DNA from: CAYLNK01 sp964384675
GTDB lineage: Bacteria; Acidobacteriota; Thermoanaerobaculia; UBA5066
Length of the DNA stretch: 38,373 nucleotides
Direction: 5' to 3'
Assembly (NCBI GenBank): GCA_964384675.1
Contig: CAYLNK010000021.1
Span: 1-38,373, forward strand
Below, piece after piece: positions 23,968 through 30,941 of the stretch; within the stretch, counting starts at the first letter, position 1, and every line of letters begins with the position of its first letter. The notes below the pieces were generated by a model. That model was given only the letters and a program-made list of their open reading frames with translations, had not been told where the DNA came from and did not search any database. A program made the position numbers and the translations under genes.

Positions 23968-24644
23968 GCGCACCCGTGTCGCGCCTCGTCGGCCTGTACG
24001 GCGGCTCCTTCGACCCGATCCACCTCGGCCACCTCGCGACGGTGGAGGAGGCGGCGGACCGGCTGGGCCTCGACGAGGTCGTGCTGATTCCGGCGTTCGC
24101 CCCTCCGCACAAGCCGTCGGGGCCGGTCGCCTCGGCGTTCCATCGCTTCGCGATGGCGGCCCTCGCCATCGACGGCCGCGCCCGGCTCCGCCTCTCGGAT
24201 TACGAGCTGGCGCGCGGCGGGACGACGTACACGATCGACACGCTGCGCCACTTCCAGGCGGTGGAGCCCGGAGCGCGGATCGTCCTCGTCGTCGGCTCGG
24301 ACTCGCTCGCCACCTTCTCCACCTGGCGGTCGTGGCGGGAGATGGTGGCGGCCCATCCGATGGCGGTGCTGCACCGCGAGCCGTACGACTACGCGGCCCT
24401 GCTCCCGACCCTCCCCCCGGAGATCCGTGAGCGCCTGGCCCCCGAAGGCGCCACGCCGGCGGAGGGGCCTCCCGGCAAGTCGATCTACTGGGGAGGCAAC
24501 CGCCCGGCTACAATCTCCTCGACGTGGGTGAGAAACGCAGTACGGGAAGGAAAGCCGCTGTGCGGAAGCGTCCCACCCGCAGTGGAAAGCTACCTCCTAA
24601 GGCACGGGCTCTACCGCCCCGGACCCCCAGCGCCGCCGACCTAG
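23964..24644 (+). CDS. nadD: Nicotinate-nucleotide adenylyltransferase
   Basis: 226 aa. GLYGGSFDPIHLGHLA carries the (H/T)xGH nucleotidyltransferase motif and ISSTWVRNAVREGKPL the second ATP-binding motif. It makes nicotinate adenine dinucleotide in NAD synthesis. GTG at 23964 overlaps the obgE stop; a GTG 12 bp later is an alternative. The last 121 bp are also read as the start of rsfS in another frame, and there this gene switches to codons rare elsewhere in the window (AGA, GTA, CTA, GGA). Confidence 0.93.
   Translation: MSAPVSRLVGLYGGSFDPIHLGHLATVEEAADRLGLDEVVLIPAFAPPHKPSGPVASAFHRFAMAALAIDGRARLRLSDYELARGGTTYTIDTLRHFQAVEPGARIVLVVGSDSLATFSTWRSWREMVAAHPMAVLHREPYDYAALLPTLPPEIRERLAPEGATPAEGPPGKSIYWGGNRPATISSTWVRNAVREGKPLCGSVPPAVESYLLRHGLYRPGPPAPPT
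24509..24514 (+). promoter_or_regulatory. Candidate -10 element for leaderless rsfS transcript
   Basis: TACAAT inside nadD is followed after exactly 9 nt by the GTG at 24524. This spacing puts the transcription start at or next to the start codon. No clear -35 is present. Confidence 0.35.
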
Positions 24645-25189
24645 CGGATGTGAAGCTGGAAACCCGTCCGGCGGGTGAGTCGACGTCGCCGGGCAATGCC
24701 GCGGCGACGTCCAACAGACCCTCGCGTCCCGCTCGCGGTGCCCAGACCTTCCCCTCGGGTGCTGCCCACCCTGCGGTCTCTACCCCGGATCCGGCCGCGG
24801 AGCGCGCGGCACGGAAGGCGCGGGAGGATCAGGCGGCGGCGGAGCGGCTCGACCGGCAGGTTCGCCGCGGCGTCGAGGCGCTGGACGGAAAGAAGGCCGA
24901 GAAGCTCGTGGTCCTGGAGCTCTCCGGGATCACCTCCATGTCCGACTACTTCGTCCTCGCCTCGGCGACGAACGAACGGCAGGCGCAGGCGCTGTCGGAC
25001 GCCGTCGAGGAGGCGATGCGGGGCGAAGGTCGCCGGCCGCTCTCGATCGAGGGGCATACCTCGGGCGCCTGGATCCTCCTCGACTACGGCGACGTGATCT
25101 TCCACGTGTTCCAGGAAGAGGCCCGCCGCTTCTACGCTCTCGAGCGCCTCTGGGGGGACGCCCCGGATGCGACCGCCCGGTTCCGGTAG
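24524..25189 (+). CDS. rsfS: Ribosome silencing factor RsfS with N-terminal extension
   Basis: Up to 221 aa. The RsfS/Iojap domain is the last 115 residues: EKLVVLELSGITSMSDYFVLAS, GHTSGAWILLDYGDVIFHVF, then RRFYALERLW. It binds L14 and blocks subunit joining in stationary phase. The preceding 105 residues are basic and low-complexity, which is unusual. GTG 24524 is the first start and overlaps nadD by 121 bp; GTG 24650, after the nadD stop, is an alternative that would give about 179 aa. The TACAAT 9 nt before 24524 favours the long form, but no Shine-Dalgarno supports either. Confidence 0.85.
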   Translation: MGEKRSTGRKAAVRKRPTRSGKLPPKARALPPRTPSAADLADVKLETRPAGESTSPGNAAATSNRPSRPARGAQTFPSGAAHPAVSTPDPAAERAARKAREDQAAAERLDRQVRRGVEALDGKKAEKLVVLELSGITSMSDYFVLASATNERQAQALSDAVEEAMRGEGRRPLSIEGHTSGAWILLDYGDVIFHVFQEEARRFYALERLWGDAPDATARFR

Positions 25190-25216
25190 AGAGCCCTCCA
25201 GGCAGGGTCTCCCGCG

Positions 25217-26152
25217 ATGACGCCGAGACCGCTGTTCGCGACGCGGCACCGCGGCCTGTCCCAGCAGCTGACCCGTCTGGCGCGCGCCCTCGACTCCGAC
25301 GCCACGGTGCTCCTCCTGGGCGCCCCCGGCACCGGCAAGGACCGGCTCGCCCGGCTCCTCCACGATCGCTCGCCTCGGGCGCGCGAGCCGTTCGTGCGGA
25401 TCGACCTGGCGACCGTCGCCGACGACCTCTTCGAGAGCGAGCTCTTCGGGCACGAGCGGGGCGCCTTCACGGGGGCCGTCGCCGGAAAGCCCGGCCTCCT
25501 CGAAGGGGCCGGCGAGGGGACTCTCTACCTCGACCGGATCGACACCCTTTCGCTGCGTGCCCAGGGAAAGCTCCTGCGGCTGCTCGAGGAGCGCGTCGTC
25601 CGGCGTGTCGGCGGGACCCGCGCCGTTCCCCTGCGGGCCCGCTTCGTGGCGTCCGCCGCACCGGACCTGCCGCGCCGCGCGCGGACGGGAGAGTTCGCCG
25701 AGGACCTCTACTACCGGCTCGCGGTCGTGACCGTGCTGCTCCCGAGCCTGTCGGAGCGGCGTGGGGACCTGCTACCGGCCGCGCGCGCGATCCTGCGCGA
25801 GGAGGGGGCCCCGGCCCTCAGCCCCGCCGCCGCCGCCGCGCTCGCGAGCCACGGGTGGCGGGGCAACTTCCGGGAGCTCGAGAACGTGCTCCGGCGCGCG
25901 GCGTTCGAGGCCCTCCGCGTCGGCGCGGACGTGGTCCTGCCGGATCACCTGGGGCTCCTCTCGGCCGCAGATCCCCAGTCCCTCCTCCACGCCGCGTCCC
26001 GCTCGGGCTGGAGCGTCCGCCGCCTGACCGACGCCTACATCGAGCTCGTGCTCTCGGAGTGCGGGGGAAACGTCACCGAGGCTGCCGCCCGCCTCGGCAT
26101 CGCCCGGAAGACCCTGTACGCCAGACGGCGGGTCGGCGGGCCGGCGGCGTGA
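25217..26152 (+). CDS. Sigma54-interacting AAA+ protein without sensor domain; altered Walker B
   Basis: 311 aa: AAA+ domain directly at the N-terminus, then a Fis-type HTH (GGNVTEAAARLGIARKTLY). It has Walker A GAPGTGK, an intact GAFTGA loop (25460-25477) and FAEDLYYRL for the arginine finger. Walker B reads LYLDRID: the catalytic Glu of the DE pair is Arg (25535-25537). In PspF-type activators this Glu is needed for ATP hydrolysis. The protein may be a weak or inactive ATPase that still binds DNA and sigma54, or works in a mixed oligomer. It lies between rsfS and rlmH and overlaps rlmH by 4 bp (GTGA), an unusual place for such a regulator. Confidence 0.88.
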   Translation: MTPRPLFATRHRGLSQQLTRLARALDSDATVLLLGAPGTGKDRLARLLHDRSPRAREPFVRIDLATVADDLFESELFGHERGAFTGAVAGKPGLLEGAGEGTLYLDRIDTLSLRAQGKLLRLLEERVVRRVGGTRAVPLRARFVASAAPDLPRRARTGEFAEDLYYRLAVVTVLLPSLSERRGDLLPAARAILREEGAPALSPAAAAALASHGWRGNFRELENVLRRAAFEALRVGADVVLPDHLGLLSAADPQSLLHAASRSGWSVRRLTDAYIELVLSECGGNVTEAAARLGIARKTLYARRRVGGPAA

Positions 26153-26619
26153 GGATCCGTCTGCTCGTCGTCGGGAAGAGCGACGAGGCCGAGTACGCCC
26201 GCGGGGTGGAGCGCTACGTCGCACGGACGTCGCGGTTCGTCCCGACCGAAGTCGTCGTCGTGAGGGAGGAACGCCCGGGCCAGAAGCCCGAGCTGGGGAG
26301 GATCCGGGCAGCCGAGGCGAAGCGGATCCTCGCGGCGCTCGAGCCGCGTGACCTCCTCGTCCTCCTGGACGCGGGCGGTGAGGAGCCGACGAGCGAAGAG
26401 CTGGCGCGTCTCTTGCGGCGCTGGCTCGACGCGTCCCCTCGCAGCGTGACGTTCGTCGTCGGTGGCGCCTACGGACTGGATCCCGTCCTCCGGACGCGGG
26501 CCCATGCTATTCTTTCGCTTTCCCGGATGACGCTGCCGCACCAGCTGGCTCGGCTGGTGCTCGCCGAGCAGGTCTACCGGGCGATCGCGGCGCTGCGAGG
26601 GGTCGCGTATTCCAAGTGA
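26149..26619 (+). CDS. rlmH: 23S rRNA pseudouridine-1915 N3-methyltransferase RlmH
   Basis: 156 aa, the family's usual length. SPOUT methyltransferase with the knot segment FVVGGAYGLDPVLR...LSLSRMTLPHQLARLVLAEQVYRA. It methylates pseudouridine 1915 in helix 69 with S-adenosylmethionine. The C-terminal YHR/YHK of most members is YSK here. GTG at 26149 overlaps the preceding stop. Confidence 0.94.
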   Translation: MRIRLLVVGKSDEAEYARGVERYVARTSRFVPTEVVVVREERPGQKPELGRIRAAEAKRILAALEPRDLLVLLDAGGEEPTSEELARLLRRWLDASPRSVTFVVGGAYGLDPVLRTRAHAILSLSRMTLPHQLARLVLAEQVYRAIAALRGVAYSK

Positions 26620-26632
26620 GCGGAGTTCCCCG

Positions 26633-27028
26633 ATGCCGACGAAAACTGCCGCGACGGCCAAGAGCCCGAAGACCAGTGCCGCCGACAGGCTGGAGAAGCT
26701 CAAGAAGCGGCTCCTCGAGAAGAGGGACGAGCTGGTGCAGGACCTCGCCAAGAACCGCGAGATCTCCGACGAGACGGTCGACGAGTCCGCCCAGGACATG
26801 GCCGATCGCGCGACCTCGGCCTACACCAAGGAGTTCGCGTACTCGCTCTCGGAGGCCGACCGCAAGACTCTCGTCCTGATCGACGAAGCGCTCAAGAGGA
26901 TCGAAGCGGGGACCTACGGCATCTGCCTCCACAGCGGCGTGCCGATCGAGGAGAAGCGCCTGGACGCCGTCCCCTGGGCGCCGTACTGCCTCGAGGTCCA
27001 GGAGATGAAGGACAAGGGTCTCATCTAG
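26633..27028 (+). CDS. DksA/TraR-family transcription factor with reduced zinc finger
   Basis: 131 aa: Lys/Ala-rich N-terminus, long coiled coil with tip DMADRA (D55, D58, A60), the residues DksA uses in the RNA polymerase secondary channel, then a globular zinc-finger region. Of the four usual cysteines only two remain: C98-LH-S101 and C119-LE-V122 replace CxxC pairs. This resembles zinc-independent paralogues such as Pseudomonas DksA2. It would tune transcription with ppGpp. ATG at 26633 with GGAG upstream, 13 bp after rlmH. Confidence 0.9.
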   Translation: MPTKTAATAKSPKTSAADRLEKLKKRLLEKRDELVQDLAKNREISDETVDESAQDMADRATSAYTKEFAYSLSEADRKTLVLIDEALKRIEAGTYGICLHSGVPIEEKRLDAVPWAPYCLEVQEMKDKGLI

Positions 27029-27041
27029 GAGCCTGTCCAGC

Positions 27042-27068
27042 ATGCCGTCGACCCGCGCCGCCTCGTGA
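27042..27068 (+). CDS. Possible 8-codon leader ORF coupled to holA
   Basis: ATG at 27042, preceded by AGGAG about 11 nt upstream, encodes MPSTRAAS; its TGA overlaps the holA GTG (GTGA). holA itself has no clear Shine-Dalgarno, so ribosomes finishing this minicistron could start holA. This may be chance. Confidence 0.25.
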   Translation: MPSTRAAS

Positions 27069-28528
27069 CGGCGCCCCCGGCTCCCCCGCGCGCCGGCTCC
27101 CGGCGCGGTGACCCTTTCGCGGCGCTGGCGCCCCTGCTCGCGGCGGTACGTAGCGCCCCGCTGCCGCCCGTCCTGTTCGTCTCCGGGGACGACGACTGGA
27201 TGGTGCTCGAGGCGGCGAAGCGCGTGCGCGCGGCTTTCACCGAGGCCTTCCGGGAAGGCGAGGTGTCGGACGCGGGCACGGACGTGAAGGAGGCGATCGC
27301 GGACGCGGCGACGGTGGCGCTCTTCTCGACGAACCGCCTCGTCGTGCTCGACGGCACCGAGCTGTTCCGCGCCCGCAAGGTGACGGCCGAGGAGCTCGAC
27401 GGGCTGCTGGACGAGGCCTCCGAGGCCGCCGAGGAAGGCCGCTCGCTCGACCGCCTCGCCCGGAAGGCGCTGGCGCTCGCGACGGCGGCGGGCATCGCCC
27501 TCGGGGACGATCCGGCGGATGCCGCGCGGCGCCTCTCGGGACGGGTCAAGCGCTCCGACCGGGCCGAGGAGCTGGCCGCGCTCCTGTCGCGCGCCAGCGA
27601 CGGAGGGGACGCCCCGGAGGGAGGCGCCGAGCGCCTCCGCGACTACGTGGAGCGAAGCGTGGCCGGGGACAACGTCCTCCTCGTCCACGCGCTCGGCCCC
27701 GACGCCGAGCATGAAGGGACCCGCCTCCTGCGCCGGCGCGCGGTCGCGGCGGACCTGTCGGTGCCCGACGAGGAGTCGCGGCGGGCGCGCCTGGCGACTC
27801 TGGGGCTGGACCGCGCCCTGGAGCGCGGCGTCGCGGTCGACCCCGAGGTGTTCGAGACGCTCACCTACCGGGGCCGGCTCGACGCCCGGCCCTTCCTGTC
27901 GGAGCTGGACCGCCTGATCGACTCGGCGGCGGGCCCGCGCGTGACGGCGGAGATGGCGGCCCGTCTGATCGTCGACGAACGCAAGGAGTACGGCTCCGAC
28001 TTCGTCGAGGCGTTCGCGGGGCGCCGTCTCGGTGACGCGCTCGGAATCCTGGAGCGCCTGCTCTCGGGCGGCGAGTTCACGGCGTTCCGGGCCTCCAGGG
28101 AGGAAGGCTCCTCGCGGAAGGGGCCGAAGGGCGACGCCGCGGTCTTCCCCCTTCTCGGGCTACTGGGCGGCGAGGTGCGCCGGATGCTCGCCCTGAAGGC
28201 CGCGATGGCCGAGCGCGGGCTTGCCGGGACGCCCCGGAGGGTCGACTACCGGGCGTTCGGCGACCGCGTGCTCCCGAATCTCAAGGCGCCCCGGGTCGGG
28301 TCCGCGCCGGTCCCGCTCGAAGGGCATCCGTTCCTCCTCTTCCGGTCCTTTCAGTCCTCCGCGGAGTGGAGCCTCCCGGAGCTGATCGACTGCCTGAAGG
28401 GACTCGAGGAGGTCGACCGCGGCGTCAAGAGCGGCGAGGGTTCGGGTCGTGAACGGCTCGAGACGTACGTCCTGTCCCGGCTCGCGCCCCGTGCGGCGCC
28501 GTCCGGATCGCGAGGAGGATCGAGATGA
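27065..28528 (+). CDS. holA: DNA polymerase III delta subunit-like protein, enlarged
   Basis: 487 aa, against about 340 for typical HolA. The N-terminal AAA-like part has PVLFVSGDDDWMVLEAAKRVRAAF and the Walker-B-like strand NRLVVLDGTELF. DYVERSVAGDNVLLVHAL and the helical clamp-loader collar region follow. About 90 charged, Ala-rich residues (about 115-205) are inserted between these strands. Delta opens the beta clamp for loading. GTG start at 27065, as the first in-frame start. The stop overlaps the next ATG. Assigned from pattern and length of conserved parts, so moderately sure. Confidence 0.75.
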   Translation: MTAPPAPPRAGSRRGDPFAALAPLLAAVRSAPLPPVLFVSGDDDWMVLEAAKRVRAAFTEAFREGEVSDAGTDVKEAIADAATVALFSTNRLVVLDGTELFRARKVTAEELDGLLDEASEAAEEGRSLDRLARKALALATAAGIALGDDPADAARRLSGRVKRSDRAEELAALLSRASDGGDAPEGGAERLRDYVERSVAGDNVLLVHALGPDAEHEGTRLLRRRAVAADLSVPDEESRRARLATLGLDRALERGVAVDPEVFETLTYRGRLDARPFLSELDRLIDSAAGPRVTAEMAARLIVDERKEYGSDFVEAFAGRRLGDALGILERLLSGGEFTAFRASREEGSSRKGPKGDAAVFPLLGLLGGEVRRMLALKAAMAERGLAGTPRRVDYRAFGDRVLPNLKAPRVGSAPVPLEGHPFLLFRSFQSSAEWSLPELIDCLKGLEEVDRGVKSGEGSGRERLETYVLSRLAPRAAPSGSRGGSR

Positions 28529-29460
28529 GAGTGCTCGTGACGGGCGGCGCCGGCTTTCTGGGGAGTCACCTGGTCGAGAGGCTGGCCGCCCGACCGGGGG
28601 TCGAGGTCTTCGTCCCGCGCTCCCGCGATTTCGACCTCACGACCGACGAGGGTGTCGAGCGGTGTCTCGACGCGGCCCGTCCCGAGCTGGTCGTCCACGC
28701 GGCGGCGAAGGTGGGCGGCATCGGCGCGAACCGTCTCTACCCGGGCACCTATTTCCGGGACAACGCCCTGATGGGGATCCTGCTGATCGAGTCGTGCCGG
28801 CGGCGCGCCGTCCCGAAGCTGGTCTGCCTCGGGACGATCTGCGCTTACCCGAAGCACACCCCCGTGCCGTTCCGCGAGGAGGATCTCTGGAGCGGGTACC
28901 CGGAGGAGACCAACGCCCCGTACGGCATCGCCAAGAAGAGCCTCCTGGTGATGCTGCAGGCTTACCGTCAGGAGTTCGGCTTCAACGGGGTCTACCTGCT
29001 GCCGGTGAACCTGTACGGTCCGCGCGACAACTTCGAGCCGGTCTCCAGCCACGTCATCCCGGCGATGATCCGCAAGTTCGTGGAGGCGAAGGAGTCCGGC
29101 GCCGGGAGCGTCGTCCTGTGGGGGGACGGCAGCCCGACCCGCGAGTTCCTCTACGTGGACGACGCGGCCGCCGGGATCCTGGCCGCGGCCGAGCGGTACG
29201 ACGGCGCCGAGCCGGTCAACCTGGGGAGCGCCGACGAGCGGTCGATCCGCGACCTGGCCGAGCAGGTGAAGCGGCTCGTCGGGTTTCAGGGCCGGATCGA
29301 GTGGGACGTGAGCCAGCCGAACGGCCAGCCGCGCCGGAAGCTCGACACCTCGCGGGCCGAGGCCCTCTTCGGCTGGCGGTCCACGACCACGCTGGAATCG
29401 GGGCTGGAGCGGACGCTCGCCTGGTTCCTCGAGGCCCGGAGCGAGGGTCGGATCCCCTGA
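28525..29460 (+). CDS. fcl: GDP-L-fucose synthase-like NAD(P)-dependent epimerase/reductase
   Basis: 311 aa, extended SDR. Rossmann motif VTGGAGFLGSH, then AAAKVGGIGANRLYPGTYF, LGTICAYP (Thr at the usual catalytic Ser, Cys kept), YGIAKK for the YxxxK pair, and VNLYGPRDNF...SSHVIPAMIRKF. These follow GDP-L-fucose synthase, which converts GDP-4-keto-6-deoxymannose to GDP-fucose with NADPH. No gmd is nearby, so the donor sugar is not proven. ATG overlaps the holA stop. Confidence 0.85.
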   Translation: MRVLVTGGAGFLGSHLVERLAARPGVEVFVPRSRDFDLTTDEGVERCLDAARPELVVHAAAKVGGIGANRLYPGTYFRDNALMGILLIESCRRRAVPKLVCLGTICAYPKHTPVPFREEDLWSGYPEETNAPYGIAKKSLLVMLQAYRQEFGFNGVYLLPVNLYGPRDNFEPVSSHVIPAMIRKFVEAKESGAGSVVLWGDGSPTREFLYVDDAAAGILAAAERYDGAEPVNLGSADERSIRDLAEQVKRLVGFQGRIEWDVSQPNGQPRRKLDTSRAEALFGWRSTTTLESGLERTLAWFLEARSEGRIP

Positions 29461-29464
29461 TTCA

Positions 29465-29482
29465 ATGGTGCATCTGCACCAT
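29465..29482. promoter_or_regulatory. Perfect inverted repeat upstream of bufA
   Basis: ATGGTGCA-TC-TGCACCAT, 8-bp arms with a 2-bp centre, 5 bp after the fcl stop and 185 bp before bufA. It could be an operator or an activator site; as a terminator the stem would be short and lack a T-run. Confidence 0.45.
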
Positions 29483-29666
29483 ATCGTGTATCGGCCTGGT
29501 CCAAACGGGGTCCGTCCGCGCTCGCCGGCCGTCGATTGAGACTCGATCGCGCTGGTGCGGAAATTGAATGGAATGCCTTCAGCAAACCCGTCATCTCCTC
29601 AGGAAACAGAAACGGCCGCCGAGCGGCGGACCCGGAACGAGACCGAGAGAAGAATTGGAGGCACCC

Positions 29667-29978
29667 ATGGATCGTCGTAAGTTCGGAGCGGTCGTCGCGA
29701 TCGCAGCGGCCAGCGTGATGGTGGCGAACGGCGCGTTCGCCGACGAGAAGAAGGCCGCCGAGAAGGCCAAGCCGGCCGCCGGCAAGGTCAAGTGCGCGGG
29801 CGCCAACTCCTGCAAGGGCACCGGCGCCTGCGGCGCCGCCGACGGCAGCCACGCCTGCGCGGGCAAGAACGAGTGCAAGGGCAAGGGCTGGACGCTCGTC
29901 GGCTCCGAGGCCGACTGCACCAAGGGCGGCGGCACGGTCGTCAAGGAAGCCCCGAAGGCCCCCGAGAAGAAGGGCTGA
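29667..29978 (+). CDS. bufA: BufA2-like bufferin precursor (MNIO-modified RiPP), exported
   Basis: 103 aa. A Sec signal peptide (DRRKFGAVVAIAAASVMV) is probably cut after A25. A Lys/Ala-rich linker is followed by a Cys-rich core with six cysteines (C43, C49, C55, C64, C70, C84) in the repeated pattern CAGxNxCKGxG. This is the pattern of BufA2-type bufferins, periplasmic peptides whose cysteines are modified by a DUF692 iron oxidase and which bind copper. ATG at 29667 follows GGAGG; a longer frame upstream lacks any ribosome-binding site. A terminator hairpin follows, then the DUF692 and DUF2063 genes. Confidence 0.85.
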   Translation: MDRRKFGAVVAIAAASVMVANGAFADEKKAAEKAKPAAGKVKCAGANSCKGTGACGAADGSHACAGKNECKGKGWTLVGSEADCTKGGGTVVKEAPKAPEKKG

Positions 29979-30008
29979 AACCTCCGATCCGCTGACGTAG
30001 AGTCCGAG

Positions 30009-30048
30009 AGGGGCTTTCGGGTCGTCACCCGGAGGCCCCTTTTCGTTT
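30009..30048 (+). terminator. Rho-independent terminator/attenuator between bufA and bufB
   Basis: A 14-bp stem with two G-T pairs (30009-30022 and 30027-30040), 4-nt loop, followed by TTTTCGTTT. It would let the precursor be made in excess over its maturases. Confidence 0.8.
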
Positions 30049-30068
30049 CCGGGCCCACTGGAGGCGCG

Positions 30069-30941
30069 ATGTCCCGTCCGGCGTACCTCGGCCACGGCGT
30101 CGGTCTTCGCCGCGAGCACCACGACGAGGTCCTCCTCGACGCCGGGGCGACCGACTGGTTCGAGGTCATCAGCGAGAACTTCATGGCCGTGGGCGGACGT
30201 CCGCGGGCCATCTTGCACGCGGTGCGGCGGGAGCGGCCGGTCGTCCTCCACGGCGTCTCCCTCTCGATCGGCACCTCGGACCCGCTCGACGAGCGGTATC
30301 TGGCCGACCTCGCGGCGCTCGCCGCGGAGATCGAGCCGGCCTGGGTCTCGGACCACCTCTGCTGGACGGGAGTCGGTGGCAGGAATGCCCACGATCTCCT
30401 TCCGCTGCCGTACACGGAGGAGGCGCTCGCTCACGTGGTCGAACGCGTGGGCCGGGTGCAGGACCGGCTGAAGAGGCGGATCGCCCTCGAGAACGTCTCC
30501 AGCTACGTGGCGTACCGGATCTCCGAGATGCCCGAGTGGGAGTTCCTGGCCGAGGTCGCCCGGCGAGCCGACTGCGGGATCCTCCTCGACGTCAACAACG
30601 TCTACGTCAGCTCGGTGAACCACCGGTTCGACCCCCTGGAGTACCTCGCCGGCGTGCCGGTGGAGCGCGTCTGGCAGCTCCACCTGGCCGGTCACTCCAC
30701 GGTCGGAGAGCTCCTCCTCGACACGCACGACCATCCGGTACCGGACCCCGTCTGGCGCCTCTACGACGAGGTCGTGCGCCGTTTCGGGGCGGTCTCGACG
30801 CTGGTCGAGTGGGACGACAAGCTGCCGAGCTACGCCGGTCTCCTCGACGAGCGCCGCCAGGCGGCCGAGCGCCAGGAGGCGATCCTGGGGTCGCGGGAGA
30901 TCGAGGACGGGCGGCCCGTCGGTGTGGCGGTCGGCTCGTGA
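30069..30941 (+). CDS. bufB: DUF692 / MNIO-family bufferin maturase
   Basis: 290 aa, TIM-barrel DUF692 protein. GHGVGLRREHHDEVL at the start, WFEVISENFM, VVLHGVSLSIGTSDPLD, WVSDHLCWTG, ALENVSSYV, CGILLDVNNVYVSSVNH, LHLAGH and DTHDHPV give the His, Asp and Glu ligands of the multinuclear iron site. Family members oxidise cysteines in precursor peptides, in bufferins to thiooxazoles. ATG at 30069 with GGAGG 4 nt upstream. The stop overlaps bufC (GTGA). Confidence 0.93.
   Translation: MSRPAYLGHGVGLRREHHDEVLLDAGATDWFEVISENFMAVGGRPRAILHAVRRERPVVLHGVSLSIGTSDPLDERYLADLAALAAEIEPAWVSDHLCWTGVGGRNAHDLLPLPYTEEALAHVVERVGRVQDRLKRRIALENVSSYVAYRISEMPEWEFLAEVARRADCGILLDVNNVYVSSVNHRFDPLEYLAGVPVERVWQLHLAGHSTVGELLLDTHDHPVPDPVWRLYDEVVRRFGAVSTLVEWDDKLPSYAGLLDERRQAAERQEAILGSREIEDGRPVGVAVGS

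Noticed and set aside
29568..29666. N-terminal extension of the bufferin precursor
   Set aside because: It would bury the signal peptide behind about 33 polar residues; GGAGG supports ATG 29667.
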